From the NCBI GenBank assembly GCA_934573735.1, contig CAKTMC010000011.1, forward strand, positions 1 through 64,000: a stretch of 64,000 nt of DNA. Direction: 5' to 3'. The position numbers were made by a program, and so were the translations under genes. Source of the DNA: an uncultured Oscillospiraceae bacterium. Lineage in GTDB: Bacteria; Bacillota; Clostridia; Oscillospirales; Oscillospiraceae. The notes under the pieces were generated by a model, which saw only the letters and a program-made list of their open reading frames with translations, did not search any database and was not told the origin of the DNA. Position 1 is the stretch's first letter; every line of letters begins with the position of its first letter. This document shows, piece by piece, positions 1-8,774 of the stretch.

Positions 1-1281
1 GTAGTCATCGGTAAGGATATCACCTATATCGGTAAGTTCAACTTCTTCAAGTGCAGCAAGCTTGAAGGCATCAGCTTTGAGGAAGGCTCGAAGCTTGAGC
101 GCATCGGTTGGGGTGCATTCGGCTACAGCAGCCTGCCGAGCATCACCATCCCCGATTCTGTCACCAGAATCGACGGCTACGCCTTCTACTTCTGCTCTAA
201 GCTCGCTGAGGTCAATATCAGTGAGAACAGTGCTCTTACGAGCATGGGTGAGTATGTCTTCAAAGCCGACACCAAGCTTATATCGCTCTACATCCCCGAT
301 GGTGTGACCAGCATCGGCGCGAACATCTTCCAAGATGCAACCCAGAACGTGACCCTGTCCGTTGCGGCAAACTCCTACGCGCAGGCTTATGCTGAAAAGG
401 TCGGTATCGCATTTGAGGTGAGAAACGCCGAGGGTGAGACTTCCGAGCAGCCCGAGCAGCCTGAGCAGCCCGAACAGCCCGAACAGCCCGAACAGCCCGA
501 ACAGCCTGAACAGCCCGAACAGCCTGAACAGCCCGAACAGCCTGAACAGCCCGAACAGCCTGAACAGCCCGAACAGCCTGAACAGCCCGGTGAGACTCCT
601 GAGACTCCTGCGGACAATTCCTGTGGTGCTGAACTCACCTGGACGCTTGAGAACAAGACTCTTACAATAAGCGGCAAGGGAGAGATGACGAGCTATGCTC
701 CTGAGACTCCCGCTCCTTGGGCAGAGCTTGCCGCCGACATTGAACACATTGTCATCGGCAAGGATGTTGAGAAACTCGGTGCCTACGCATTCAAGGGTCT
801 TGAAAAGCTCGTCTCCGTCAGCTTTGAGGATTACAGCAAGCTCACCGTTATCGAGGAATACGCCTTTGCAGACTGCAAGGAGCTTACCGAGATAATACTG
901 CCCGATAAGCTTGAAAAGCTTGGTGAAGCTGCCTTTGCAAACTGCGTAAAGCTTGCAAAGGTCGTTCTCCCCGAAACTCTGCTCGAGTTTGAGATAATCA
1001 CCATCGTGCCCGAAAATCCCGAGCTTATCGTTCCGCGTGAGCCGGTAGATGTGTTTGACGGCTGCGACATGAACCTTCTTGTTCTCGTCGTCACGCGGGA
1101 TTCCGCTGCTGAACGCTATGCTGTAGATCATGGCATTAAGCTTGAATATGACGAGCCCGAGATCAGTGAAGAGCCCGAGCCGGCTCCTGCCGAGGATACT
1201 GCAATAATCATCATTCCCGAAGAACCGGAAATAGAGCAGCCCGACGTTGACCCTATCGTTGAGGAGCTTGAAACCGACTAA
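1..1281 (+). CDS. BspA-like leucine-rich repeat surface protein, 5' partial
   Basis: The reading frame is open from the first base to the TAA at 1279-1281, so the N-terminus and any signal peptide lie outside the window. The visible part has three sections. Residues 1 to about 145 are BspA/LRR_5-type repeats (patterns such as 'SIGANIF' and 'IPDGVTSI'). A linker of sixteen Glu-Gln-Pro triplets follows. A second LRR_5 block covers about residues 200-370. The tail is acidic and Pro/Glu-rich, with no LPXTG motif or C-terminal membrane anchor. BspA-like proteins are usually secreted or surface-attached and are linked to adhesion or ligand binding; the ligand here is unknown. The family call is firm and the role is inferred. 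Confidence 0.85.
   Translation, partial: VVIGKDITYIGKFNFFKCSKLEGISFEEGSKLERIGWGAFGYSSLPSITIPDSVTRIDGYAFYFCSKLAEVNISENSALTSMGEYVFKADTKLISLYIPDGVTSIGANIFQDATQNVTLSVAANSYAQAYAEKVGIAFEVRNAEGETSEQPEQPEQPEQPEQPEQPEQPEQPEQPEQPEQPEQPEQPEQPEQPEQPGETPETPADNSCGAELTWTLENKTLTISGKGEMTSYAPETPAPWAELAADIEHIVIGKDVEKLGAYAFKGLEKLVSVSFEDYSKLTVIEEYAFADCKELTEIILPDKLEKLGEAAFANCVKLAKVVLPETLLEFEIITIVPENPELIVPREPVDVFDGCDMNLLVLVVTRDSAAERYAVDHGIKLEYDEPEISEEPEPAPAEDTAIIIIPEEPEIEQPDVDPIVEELETD
445..588 (+). repeat. Sixteen tandem 9-bp units encoding Glu-Gln-Pro
   Basis: This is an in-frame minisatellite inside the LRR gene. The units are variants of GARCAGCCY. The second half has an 18-bp higher-order period in which the last codon alternates CCC and CCT. 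It encodes a flexible acidic/proline linker between the two LRR blocks. Near-identical units make copy number likely to vary by slippage, always in frame because the unit is 9 bp. Confidence 0.95.
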
Positions 1282-1716
1282 GTTTTTCTCGGGATTAACC
1301 GAAAAGAACTATATCTTTTCACAAGACACTGTGATAGAATTATCTTGGGCTGTTACGATATTATTCAGGCTTTGAAAACAGTACAAGTAATTCAAACAGT
1401 TACATAAGCATCAATTAACCCACGGGCACAGGCTTGGCCTGTGTCCGTGGGTCAGACTCTTAAAGGACAATGTTACTGCATCGATTATACATAGCAGCGC
1501 AGCGCCCAAGCATTGGCAAAGACTGCAGCAAATAAAGTACACTCTCCGCGCTAAATCAAGATATTTTTATTTAATTGGCAGCCGGTTTGTCAAAGCGGCC
1601 CCCTTTAGGACTTTTTTGACAAGCAGGCTCGGAACCCCAGTCTTCTTTAATTTATCAGGCCACATCAGTTATTCTGAGAATCTCAATCTTTAATCTTAGC
1701 TAAGGAATTGTAAATA
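1282..1716. other. 435-bp intergenic stretch without a gene
   Basis: I see no coding frame with a plausible ribosome-binding site here. The clearest structure is the long hairpin at 1418-1452. The last 150 bases are AT-rich and probably hold the promoter of the polysaccharide operon, but no convincing -35/-10 pair stood out. Confidence 0.6.
1418..1452 (+). terminator. Long GC-rich hairpin, possible terminator of the LRR gene
   Basis: A 16-bp stem (ACCCACGGGCACAGGC pairing with its near-perfect complement, one G-T pair) closes a 3-nt loop. No T-run follows, so it is not a canonical intrinsic terminator. It lies 137 bp after the LRR stop codon and could act as a weak terminator or an mRNA 3'-end stabiliser. 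Confidence 0.45.
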
Positions 1717-2931
1717 ATGAAGCTACAAAAAAGCAATAAAGAGGTACCATTTCAAAAAAATGAATTCATCTGGCTTTTCCTTTTGTTTCTTGCTTGCGCT
1801 GATTTCATAGGTAATGGTAGTACATTTATGGCGATCTTGCTGTTTTTTTACACAGTTACTCATCTTCGGCAAAGCAAGATGTCTACTCAGGTGGTATTAC
1901 TGTTTCTGTTCTCACTAAGTTATTTTATCTGCTACTGGTATAACTATAGCGCTGGTTTTTCGGATATTCTGAAGCTTTTCTTTTTTCCGTGGACGGCATA
2001 TATTTTTGGATCCACCTATACTCGTGACTCGGAAAGTCGTTCTCCATTACTTGTTTTGATTTTCACCATTGCCGGCGGCTTGCTTCTTCACGGCGCGTTG
2101 AATATGATTTCATATCGTTTTTTCCATCGAGTAGATGAACGTCATGCCCGGCTGGCTTACGATATTTGGCGGCGAGGTTACATATCTGTCACGACTCAAG
2201 GACTGCTGTTTTTGATTCCCATTGGAGTAGCCACAGGATTATTGTTTTCCAAAAATCGAAAATGGATGGTACTCGCCTGCTTAATTCTTATTATTGCTGC
2301 ATATAACGCTATAATGCAAGCATACAGAACTTTTTTCGTCATTCTCGGACTACTGCTTATCGGCGTTTTTCTCTACATGCTTTTATCTTCAAGCATCTCT
2401 ACTAAAAGAAAAATTTCAATTATTTTTGCCGTCGGCCTGCTTATTCTGCTTTGTGTTATCATATGGAGCTTTAACATTGCCGGATTTAGGAGCAGAATTA
2501 CTTCTACCCGTTTATATCAGCGCATGACTCATGGTGACATCATAAATGCCGGTGGACGTGTTTTAATCTGGAAAAGCTTTTTCAAGACTTGGCTCATGCA
2601 TCCTTTTGGAGGAGAAAAAATAGCACTATACAGAAATCACGACTTTGTGCATAACTTCTGGCTGGATATTTATCGTGTTGCAGGTGTTTTCCCTTTTATA
2701 TTTTCCATAATTGCAAACGTTAATGATCTTGTTGTTCAGCGGCGTTATGCTCGGGTAAGCACCGATAGACACACAGTAATAATTATTCGTTGCTGTACTG
2801 CGGCTGTTATATTAGGCTTCATGGTCGAGCCCGTTTATATTGCAAACCCCTATGTCTATTATTGTTATTTGATTATACAGGGCGGTATTTGGGGCACAAT
2901 GCGCCGGAAAGGAGCATATTACCTTCGATGA
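1717..2931 (+). CDS. O-antigen/capsule polymerase-like membrane protein (Wzy type)
   Basis: This is a 404-residue, very hydrophobic protein with about ten predicted membrane segments from residue 15 to the C-terminus. There is a larger hydrophilic loop around residues 125-150 and another around 255-320. The topology and the position next to a flippase and a glycosyltransferase match Wzy polymerases or O-antigen ligase-like proteins, which join oligosaccharide repeat units at the outer face of the membrane. Sequence conservation in this class is poor, so the assignment rests on topology and context. The start is ATG with AAGGAA about 9 nt upstream. It heads the operon and overlaps the next gene by ATGA. 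Its base composition is more AT-rich than the downstream genes, which is common for Wzy genes. Confidence 0.7.
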   Translation: MKLQKSNKEVPFQKNEFIWLFLLFLACADFIGNGSTFMAILLFFYTVTHLRQSKMSTQVVLLFLFSLSYFICYWYNYSAGFSDILKLFFFPWTAYIFGSTYTRDSESRSPLLVLIFTIAGGLLLHGALNMISYRFFHRVDERHARLAYDIWRRGYISVTTQGLLFLIPIGVATGLLFSKNRKWMVLACLILIIAAYNAIMQAYRTFFVILGLLLIGVFLYMLLSSSISTKRKISIIFAVGLLILLCVIIWSFNIAGFRSRITSTRLYQRMTHGDIINAGGRVLIWKSFFKTWLMHPFGGEKIALYRNHDFVHNFWLDIYRVAGVFPFIFSIIANVNDLVVQRRYARVSTDRHTVIIIRCCTAAVILGFMVEPVYIANPYVYYCYLIIQGGIWGTMRRKGAYYLR

Positions 2932-4052
2932 AGCTCATCTTCCTCTCTAACTACTATAATCATCACCAAGCTTCTCTTTGCAATGCTCTTTCCTCGCACG
3001 TCGGCGTCTCTTTTCAGTTTATCGCCTGTGGCAAGATGCGGGAGGAGCGCCTCAAAATGTGGGGTGAGCTTCAGAACTTGCCCTCCTTTGTAGTCACGCC
3101 AAAAACACAGGAGGATTGGGTCAGAGTTTCAAGCGACATCCTCAGTGCGGATGCCCTTATCGTCGGCTCTGCTCCACAGCTTTTGCTCGAAGAGCGTCTT
3201 AAAGCCGGCAAGCTCATCCTTCGCTATCAGGAAAGGCCCTTGAAGAAGAGCGATGAGCCGCTGAAATTTTTGCCGCGTATGCTGAAGTGGCGGCGCATGA
3301 ATCCCCCGAGCAAGCCTGTCTATCTTCTCTGTGCCAGCGCCTATGCAGCCGTGGATTATGACAAGATGGGACTCTTCCGCGGAAAAAGCTATAAATGGGG
3401 CTATTTCCCGGAAGTTATTGTCCATGATTGTAAAAAGCTGATTACTCAAAAGGAGCCGCGCAGTATTTTGTGGGCAGGACGCTTTCTGGATTGGAAGCAC
3501 CCTGATGGCGCTGTCAGAGTCGCTGCTCGACTGCGTGACGAGGGTCATAGCTTTAAGCTGCGCATTGCAGGCTCAGGTGCTCTTGAAAATCAGCTTCGTG
3601 ATATGATTTCTGAGCTGAAGCTTGAAGATTATGTTGAGCTTTTAGGAAGTCTCAAGCCGGAACAGGTACGCCGCGAGATGGAGCGCAGCAGTATATTCTT
3701 ATTTACCTCCGACCGGCAGGAGGGCTGGGGCGCCGTTTTGAACGAGGCGATGAACAGTGGCTGTGCCGTTATTGCAAGCGACGCGGCGGGCTCCACTCCA
3801 TATCTTGTGGACGATGGGGTAAACGGCCTTATTTATCGCTCCGGAAGCATTGATGGGCTCTATGAAAAGCTTGCCACACTGCTTGAGCAGCCGAGTGAGC
3901 AGGAGCGGCTCGGCATGGCCGCACATGAGACAATGACGGGCGTTTGGAACGCAGATGTTGCTGCCGAGCGTCTCCATGAATTGATAAAAGCAATTCTAAG
4001 CGGGAACTCCTCCCCGGATATTTATGCGAAAGGACCGTGCAGCCGCGCATAA
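2928..4052 (+). CDS. Glycosyltransferase family 4 (GT-B fold)
   Basis: This 374-residue protein transfers a sugar from an activated donor to the growing lipid-linked repeat unit at the cytoplasmic membrane face. The C-terminal half carries the GT4 signature: a nucleotide-binding segment 'ILWAGRFLDWKHPDGAV' near residue 180, and the EX7E-type motif 'EGWGAVLNEAMNSG' near residues 265-278 followed by 'VIASDAAGS'. I placed the start at the ATG overlapping the upstream TGA (ATGA), which has GGAAAGGAG just upstream. A longer in-frame extension inside the previous gene is unlikely. The donor and acceptor sugars cannot be read from sequence. Confidence 0.88.
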   Translation: MKLIFLSNYYNHHQASLCNALSSHVGVSFQFIACGKMREERLKMWGELQNLPSFVVTPKTQEDWVRVSSDILSADALIVGSAPQLLLEERLKAGKLILRYQERPLKKSDEPLKFLPRMLKWRRMNPPSKPVYLLCASAYAAVDYDKMGLFRGKSYKWGYFPEVIVHDCKKLITQKEPRSILWAGRFLDWKHPDGAVRVAARLRDEGHSFKLRIAGSGALENQLRDMISELKLEDYVELLGSLKPEQVRREMERSSIFLFTSDRQEGWGAVLNEAMNSGCAVIASDAAGSTPYLVDDGVNGLIYRSGSIDGLYEKLATLLEQPSEQERLGMAAHETMTGVWNADVAAERLHELIKAILSGNSSPDIYAKGPCSRA

Positions 4053-4078
4053 ATTGCTGCGCTCAAGTTCTTAATAAT

Positions 4079-5386
4079 ATGACAAATTCATTCTTTTCCA
4101 AGCGGGCGGCAAAAAACGCCGGATGGCTGATAGCCGGTAAGGTGATCCATATGGGTCTGGCTTTTTTGGTAAACCTTCTGACTGCCAGATACCTCGGCCC
4201 CAGTAACTATGGCCTTATTAACTATGCCGCCCTATACACCGCTTTTTTCACCTCCCTTGCAAACTTGGGTCTTAGCTCCATTCTGGTAAAGGATTTTGTG
4301 GAAAACCCGCAGGAAGCGGGTACGGCGGTCGGAACCTCGATTGTGCTCCGGCTTTTATCAAGCACTCTTTCCGCAGTTACTATTGTTGCAATAGTATTTT
4401 TTGTGGACGCGGGCGAGCGCCTGACTCTGACCGTTGTTGCACTATATAGCTTTTCTCTGGTTTTTCAGGCCTTTGACACCATTCGCTACTGGTTTCAAAG
4501 CCGTCTCGAGTCAAAATACGCGACTATTGCCACATCTATCGGATACGCCATCGTCTCGGCATATAAAATAATGCTGCTCGTACTCGGCAAGGACGTGCGC
4601 TGGTTTGCCATCTCCAACACCATCGACTATGCGTTTGCGGCGCTTGTGTTTCTATTGCTTTATAAATGGCGGGACGGACCGCGTCTGCGCGTTTCCTTTG
4701 CAAAGGCAGTGCGGCTGCTGCGTGAGAGTAAAAGCTTTATTCTCTGCTCTCTCATGGTCGCCGTATATAACTGCACGGACCGATTTATGCTCAAGCACAT
4801 GCTGAGTGAGGCAGAGGTCGGCTACTACGCCATCGCCACAAGCCTTGCAAGCGTCTGGACATTTATCCTCGCCGCAATTATAGACTCCGTCTTCCCCGGC
4901 ATCATGCGTGCATACCAATCGGATAAGGAACAGTTTACCCAGCACAACCGGAAGCTTTACGCCCTGATTTTTTATCTATCCATATCTGTCTCGGCCGCAA
5001 TCACGCTGCTTGCCCACCCGGCCGTGCGGATATTATACGGTGTCGCCTATCTCCCTGCCGTTCTGCCGATGCAGGTTATTACTTGGTACACGGCCTTTTC
5101 GTATCTGGGAGTGGCAAGAAATGCATGGGTCGTATGCGAGAGTAAGCAAAAATACCTGACTCCGCTTTATGTCGGCTCCGCGCTTATTAACGTCGTTTTA
5201 AATTATCTTCTGATACCGCAGTGGGGTGCTACCGGTGCTGCCGCCGCCTCGCTTATGACACAGATATCCACAACCTTCGTTTTCCCGCTGATTATAAAAC
5301 CGCTGCGTCCGAACGGAGTTTTGATGTGTGAGGCCGTCATACTGAAAAACGTCTTTACCAAAAAGAACGAGCAGCCGACCTCCTGA
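4079..5386 (+). CDS. Polysaccharide flippase (Wzx/RfbX, MOP superfamily)
   Basis: This protein of about 435 residues has twelve to fourteen hydrophobic segments and the family N-terminus ('KNAGWLIAGKVIHMGLAFLVNLLTARYLGP'-like, with the typical 'ARYLGPSNYGLINYA' stretch). It should flip the undecaprenyl-linked repeat unit across the membrane before polymerisation. Two starts are possible: ATG at 4079, which gives the usual short cytoplasmic lead, and GTG at 4037, which is too close to its AAAGGA. I prefer 4079, although its Shine-Dalgarno is weak. It sits between the glycosyltransferase and the UDP-sugar synthesis genes. Confidence 0.85.
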   Translation: MTNSFFSKRAAKNAGWLIAGKVIHMGLAFLVNLLTARYLGPSNYGLINYAALYTAFFTSLANLGLSSILVKDFVENPQEAGTAVGTSIVLRLLSSTLSAVTIVAIVFFVDAGERLTLTVVALYSFSLVFQAFDTIRYWFQSRLESKYATIATSIGYAIVSAYKIMLLVLGKDVRWFAISNTIDYAFAALVFLLLYKWRDGPRLRVSFAKAVRLLRESKSFILCSLMVAVYNCTDRFMLKHMLSEAEVGYYAIATSLASVWTFILAAIIDSVFPGIMRAYQSDKEQFTQHNRKLYALIFYLSISVSAAITLLAHPAVRILYGVAYLPAVLPMQVITWYTAFSYLGVARNAWVVCESKQKYLTPLYVGSALINVVLNYLLIPQWGATGAAAASLMTQISTTFVFPLIIKPLRPNGVLMCEAVILKNVFTKKNEQPTS

Positions 5387-5405
5387 GCGAAAGGAACAAT
5401 AAATC

Positions 5406-6434
5406 ATGTCACTATTTGAAAATAAAATTCTACTCATCACCGGCGGGACAGGCTCCTTCGGCAATGCCGTGCTGCGCCGCTTTTTGAGCACCGATATCGC
5501 GGAAATTCGTATTCTCTCCCGCGACGAGAAGAAGCAGGACGATATGCGCCACGCCTATCAGGAGCTTTTTCCGCAGTACGCCGGGAAAATCAAGTTTTAC
5601 ATAGGCGATGTGCGCGATTATGGTTCCATCGTCAATGCCTTCCGCGGGGTGGACTATGTATTTCACGCTGCCGCCTTGAAGCAGGTCCCCTCCTGCGAGT
5701 TTTATCCGATGGAGGCCGTCAAGACAAACGTTATAGGCTCTGACAATGTCATCTCCGCCTGCGTTGAAAGTCATGTGAAGAAGGCCATTTTCCTCTCCAC
5801 CGACAAGGCGGCCTACCCTATCAATGCTATGGGCATGACCAAGGCGGTCATGGAGAAGAACGTCATTGCCCGCTCCCGGCAGATGCTCCCCGGCGACCCG
5901 GTGCTGTGCCTGACGCGCTACGGTAATGTCATGGCCTCGCGCGGCTCCGTCATTCCCCTGTTTTGCGATCAGATAGACGAGGGCAAGCCCCTGACCGTTA
6001 CAAATCCCGCCATGACGCGCTTTATGATGACGCTGGAGGATGCCGTAGATCTTGTGCTCTACGCCTTTGAGCACGGCGAGCAGGGCGACCTGTTTGTCCA
6101 GAAAGCACCCGCCGCGACGATCGAAACGCTGGCACAGGCGGTCTTGGAGCTCAAGGGCTCCGATTTGGGCGCAACGGTAATCGGAACCCGCCACGGTGAG
6201 AAGCTATTTGAGGTTCTGGTCACGGCGGAGGAAATGCTTCGGGCGGAAAATCTCCCCGGCTTCTTCCGCATCCCGGCGGATAACCGCGATTTGAATTACG
6301 ACAACTATTTCAGCAAGGGCAGTACAGAGCTCGGCGAAATCGAGCAATACACCTCGCACAATACGCAGCGGCTTGACGTGGAGGAAATGAAGGCTCTCCT
6401 TCTCAAGCTCAAGCTGTTTGGAGGCGTCTGCTGA
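5406..6434 (+). CDS. capE: UDP-GlcNAc 4,6-dehydratase / 5- and 3-epimerase (CapE/FnlA/WbjB)
   Basis: This 342-residue SDR enzyme catalyses the first step from UDP-N-acetylglucosamine toward UDP-N-acetyl-L-fucosamine. The NAD(P)-binding motif 'ITGGTGSFGNAVL' is at residues 11-23. The catalytic region has 'STDKAAYPINAMGMTK', where Met replaces the Tyr of the usual YxxxK, as in the CapE/FlaA1 group of inverting dehydratases. AAAGGA precedes the ATG. The gene is followed directly by capF, whose ATG lies 1 bp from this stop. The trio capE-capF-capG in this order is diagnostic for the pathway. Confidence 0.93.
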   Translation: MSLFENKILLITGGTGSFGNAVLRRFLSTDIAEIRILSRDEKKQDDMRHAYQELFPQYAGKIKFYIGDVRDYGSIVNAFRGVDYVFHAAALKQVPSCEFYPMEAVKTNVIGSDNVISACVESHVKKAIFLSTDKAAYPINAMGMTKAVMEKNVIARSRQMLPGDPVLCLTRYGNVMASRGSVIPLFCDQIDEGKPLTVTNPAMTRFMMTLEDAVDLVLYAFEHGEQGDLFVQKAPAATIETLAQAVLELKGSDLGATVIGTRHGEKLFEVLVTAEEMLRAENLPGFFRIPADNRDLNYDNYFSKGSTELGEIEQYTSHNTQRLDVEEMKALLLKLKLFGGVC

Positions 6435-7600
6435 TGAATGTGCTGATAAGCGGAGCGAACGGCTTTGTCGGGAAAAATCTCTGCCAGCGCCTTTATGCTA
6501 TTAAAGACCGACGCGACAGAACGCGCCCCGCGCTCGATATCGGAGAGATTTTTCTCTGCACGCGGGAGACCACGCCGGAGGAGCTTTCGGATTACTGCCG
6601 GAGAGCGGATTTTGTGCTGCATCTTGCGGGAGTAAACCGGCCTCAAAGCCCGGAGGAATTTGCCGTCGGCAATACAGATTTTACCCGGACGCTGCTGGAT
6701 AAGCTGCGCGAGGGTCAAAACCCTTGTCCGGTGCTGCTCTCCTCCTCAATTCAGGCAAGTCTCGTCGGGCGTTACGCCGGGAGCCCCTACGGTCAGTCCA
6801 AGAAGGCAGCCGAGGAGCTGCTGCTCCGATACGGAAGCGAGACCGGAGCCGAGGTTTTTATCTATCGCTTCCCGAATTTGTTCGGAAAGTGGTGCCGCCC
6901 AAATTACAACTCCGTTGTTGCGACCTTCTGCCACAATATTTCCCGCGATATACCCATTACGGTCTCCGACCCCGCTACGGAGCTGGAGCTTGTATATATA
7001 GACGATTTGATAGACGAGCTTTTAGACGCGATGGAGGGGCATCCCCACCGGACGGAAGGCGCGTATTGCCGCGTTCCGCTCAGTTATCATGTGAGTCTAT
7101 GCGAGATAGTCAGGCTTCTTGACAGCTTCCGCCATCAGCCGGAGACGCTGCTTCTCCCGGAGATACCCGAGGGGAGCTTTGCAAAAAAACTATACAGCAC
7201 ATATCTATCCTATCTTCCGAGGGAGCGTGTCGCCTTCCCGCTCAGGATGAATATTGACGAGCGCGGGAGCTTCACGGAGCTTCTGAAAACCGCCGCCTGC
7301 GGTCAGTTCTCGGTCAATATCACAAAGCCGGGCATAACCAAGGGACAGCACTGGCACAACAGCAAGTGGGAGTTCTTTATGGTCGTTGCCGGACACGGGC
7401 TTATTCAGGAGCGAAAAATCGGCTCGGAGGAGCTTATGGAATTTGAGGTCAGCGGGGACGAAATTCAGGCCGTCCATATGCTGCCCGGATATACGCACAA
7501 TATCATTAACCTCAGTGAGACGGAAAATCTTGTTACGCTTATGTGGGCAAATGAGCTGTTTGACCCCGCTCACCCGGACACATACTTTGAGGAGGTGTAG
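6434..7600 (+). CDS. capF: CapF-type bifunctional reductase/epimerase (FnlB/WbjC)
   Basis: This 388-residue two-domain enzyme carries out the second step of UDP-FucNAc synthesis. The N-terminal SDR domain has 'ISGANGFVGKNLC' at residues 4-16 and the 'SPYGQSKKAAEELL' catalytic YxxxK near residue 117. The C-terminal cupin domain, from about residue 255, contains 'PGITKGQHWHNSKWEFFMVV', the metal-binding region of the CapF cupin. The start ATG overlaps the last base of capE, giving translational coupling. Family length (about 370-390 residues) and domain order both fit. Confidence 0.92.
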   Translation: MNVLISGANGFVGKNLCQRLYAIKDRRDRTRPALDIGEIFLCTRETTPEELSDYCRRADFVLHLAGVNRPQSPEEFAVGNTDFTRTLLDKLREGQNPCPVLLSSSIQASLVGRYAGSPYGQSKKAAEELLLRYGSETGAEVFIYRFPNLFGKWCRPNYNSVVATFCHNISRDIPITVSDPATELELVYIDDLIDELLDAMEGHPHRTEGAYCRVPLSYHVSLCEIVRLLDSFRHQPETLLLPEIPEGSFAKKLYSTYLSYLPRERVAFPLRMNIDERGSFTELLKTAACGQFSVNITKPGITKGQHWHNSKWEFFMVVAGHGLIQERKIGSEELMEFEVSGDEIQAVHMLPGYTHNIINLSETENLVTLMWANELFDPAHPDTYFEEV

Positions 7601-7602
7601 AA

Positions 7603-8745
7603 TTGGGAAAGCTGAAGCTTATGACGATCATCGGCACGCGGCCGGAGATAATACGCCTGTCCGCGACCATAAAATGCTGCGATAAGTATTTTGAGCAAGC
7701 TTTGGTCCACACCGGGCAGAACTATGACTACACGCTTAATCAGGTCTTTTTTGACGACCTCGGTCTCCGCGCGCCGGATTATTATCTTGACGCCGTGGGA
7801 GACGACCTCGGCGCGACCATTGGGAATATTATCGAGAAATCGTATAAGCTCATGGTGCAGCTCAAGCCGGATGCAGTGCTCGTTTTGGGAGACACGAATT
7901 CCTGCCTCTCCGTTATCGGTGCAAAGCGGCTGCATATCCCGATTTTTCACATGGAGGCCGGTAACCGCTGCAAGGATGAATGTCTCCCCGAGGAAACAAA
8001 CCGCCGCATAGTGGATATTATCAGCGACGTAAACCTCTGCTACTCGGAGCATGCGCGCCGCTATCTCATAGAATGCGGTATGCCGAAGGAGCGCTCCTTC
8101 GTTACCGGAAGTCCGATGGCGGAGGTTCTGCGGGCAAATCTGGATAAAATCGAGACAAGCAGCGTTCACTCCCGCCTCGGGCTGAGTAAGGGGCGTTACA
8201 TTCTTCTCTCGGCGCACCGCGAGGAGAATATAGACTCGGACAGTAATTTCCTCAGCCTTTTTACTGCGGTCAACGCCATGGCTGAGAAATACGATATGCC
8301 CATTCTCTACTCCTGCCACCCGCGCAGCAAAAAGCGGCTTGATGCAACGGGCTTTAAGCTTGACAGCCGCGTAATCGCCCATGAGCCGCTGGGCTTCCAT
8401 GACTATAACTGCCTCCAGATGCACGCCTATGCCGTCGTATCCGACAGCGGGACGCTGCCCGAGGAGAGCAGCTTCTTCCTCTCAATCGGCAAGCCCTTCC
8501 CCGCAGTCAGCATACGCACCTCCACGGAGCGCCCCGAGGCGCTGGACGCGGGCTGCTTTGTGCTTGCGGGCATAGACACTGATTCTCTTTTGCAGGCCGT
8601 GGACATGGCGGTCACGATGCAGAGCGAGGGCGAATTTGGCGCTCCAGTCGAGGCTTATATGGGTGAAAACGTCTCTATGAAGGTCGCCCGCATTATCCAG
8701 AGCTATACGGGCGTCGTGAATAAGATGGTCTGGAGAAAAAACTAA
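7603..8745 (+). CDS. capG: UDP-N-acetylglucosamine/L-talosamine 2-epimerase (CapG/FnlC/WecB-like)
   Basis: This 380-residue GT-B-fold hydrolysing or non-hydrolysing 2-epimerase should convert the CapF product to UDP-N-acetyl-L-fucosamine. Family motifs are 'TIIGTRPEIIRLS' near residue 6, 'VHTGQNYD', 'VLGDTNSCL', 'HMEAGNRCKDECLPEETNRRI' near residue 105-125, 'LSAHREENID' and 'SDSGTLPEESSFF'. It begins with TTG, with GGAGGTG 6 nt upstream and 2 bp after capF. The presence of all three Cap enzymes supports FucNAc as a component of the polysaccharide. Confidence 0.92.
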   Translation: MGKLKLMTIIGTRPEIIRLSATIKCCDKYFEQALVHTGQNYDYTLNQVFFDDLGLRAPDYYLDAVGDDLGATIGNIIEKSYKLMVQLKPDAVLVLGDTNSCLSVIGAKRLHIPIFHMEAGNRCKDECLPEETNRRIVDIISDVNLCYSEHARRYLIECGMPKERSFVTGSPMAEVLRANLDKIETSSVHSRLGLSKGRYILLSAHREENIDSDSNFLSLFTAVNAMAEKYDMPILYSCHPRSKKRLDATGFKLDSRVIAHEPLGFHDYNCLQMHAYAVVSDSGTLPEESSFFLSIGKPFPAVSIRTSTERPEALDAGCFVLAGIDTDSLLQAVDMAVTMQSEGEFGAPVEAYMGENVSMKVARIIQSYTGVVNKMVWRKN

Positions 8746-8774
8746 GGCTGAATACAGTTTTAAGGGTGAATTGA

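Noticed and set aside
387..677. Minus-strand Cys-Ser-Gly repeat protein
   Set aside because: It is the antisense reading of the Glu-Gln-Pro repeat in the LRR gene.
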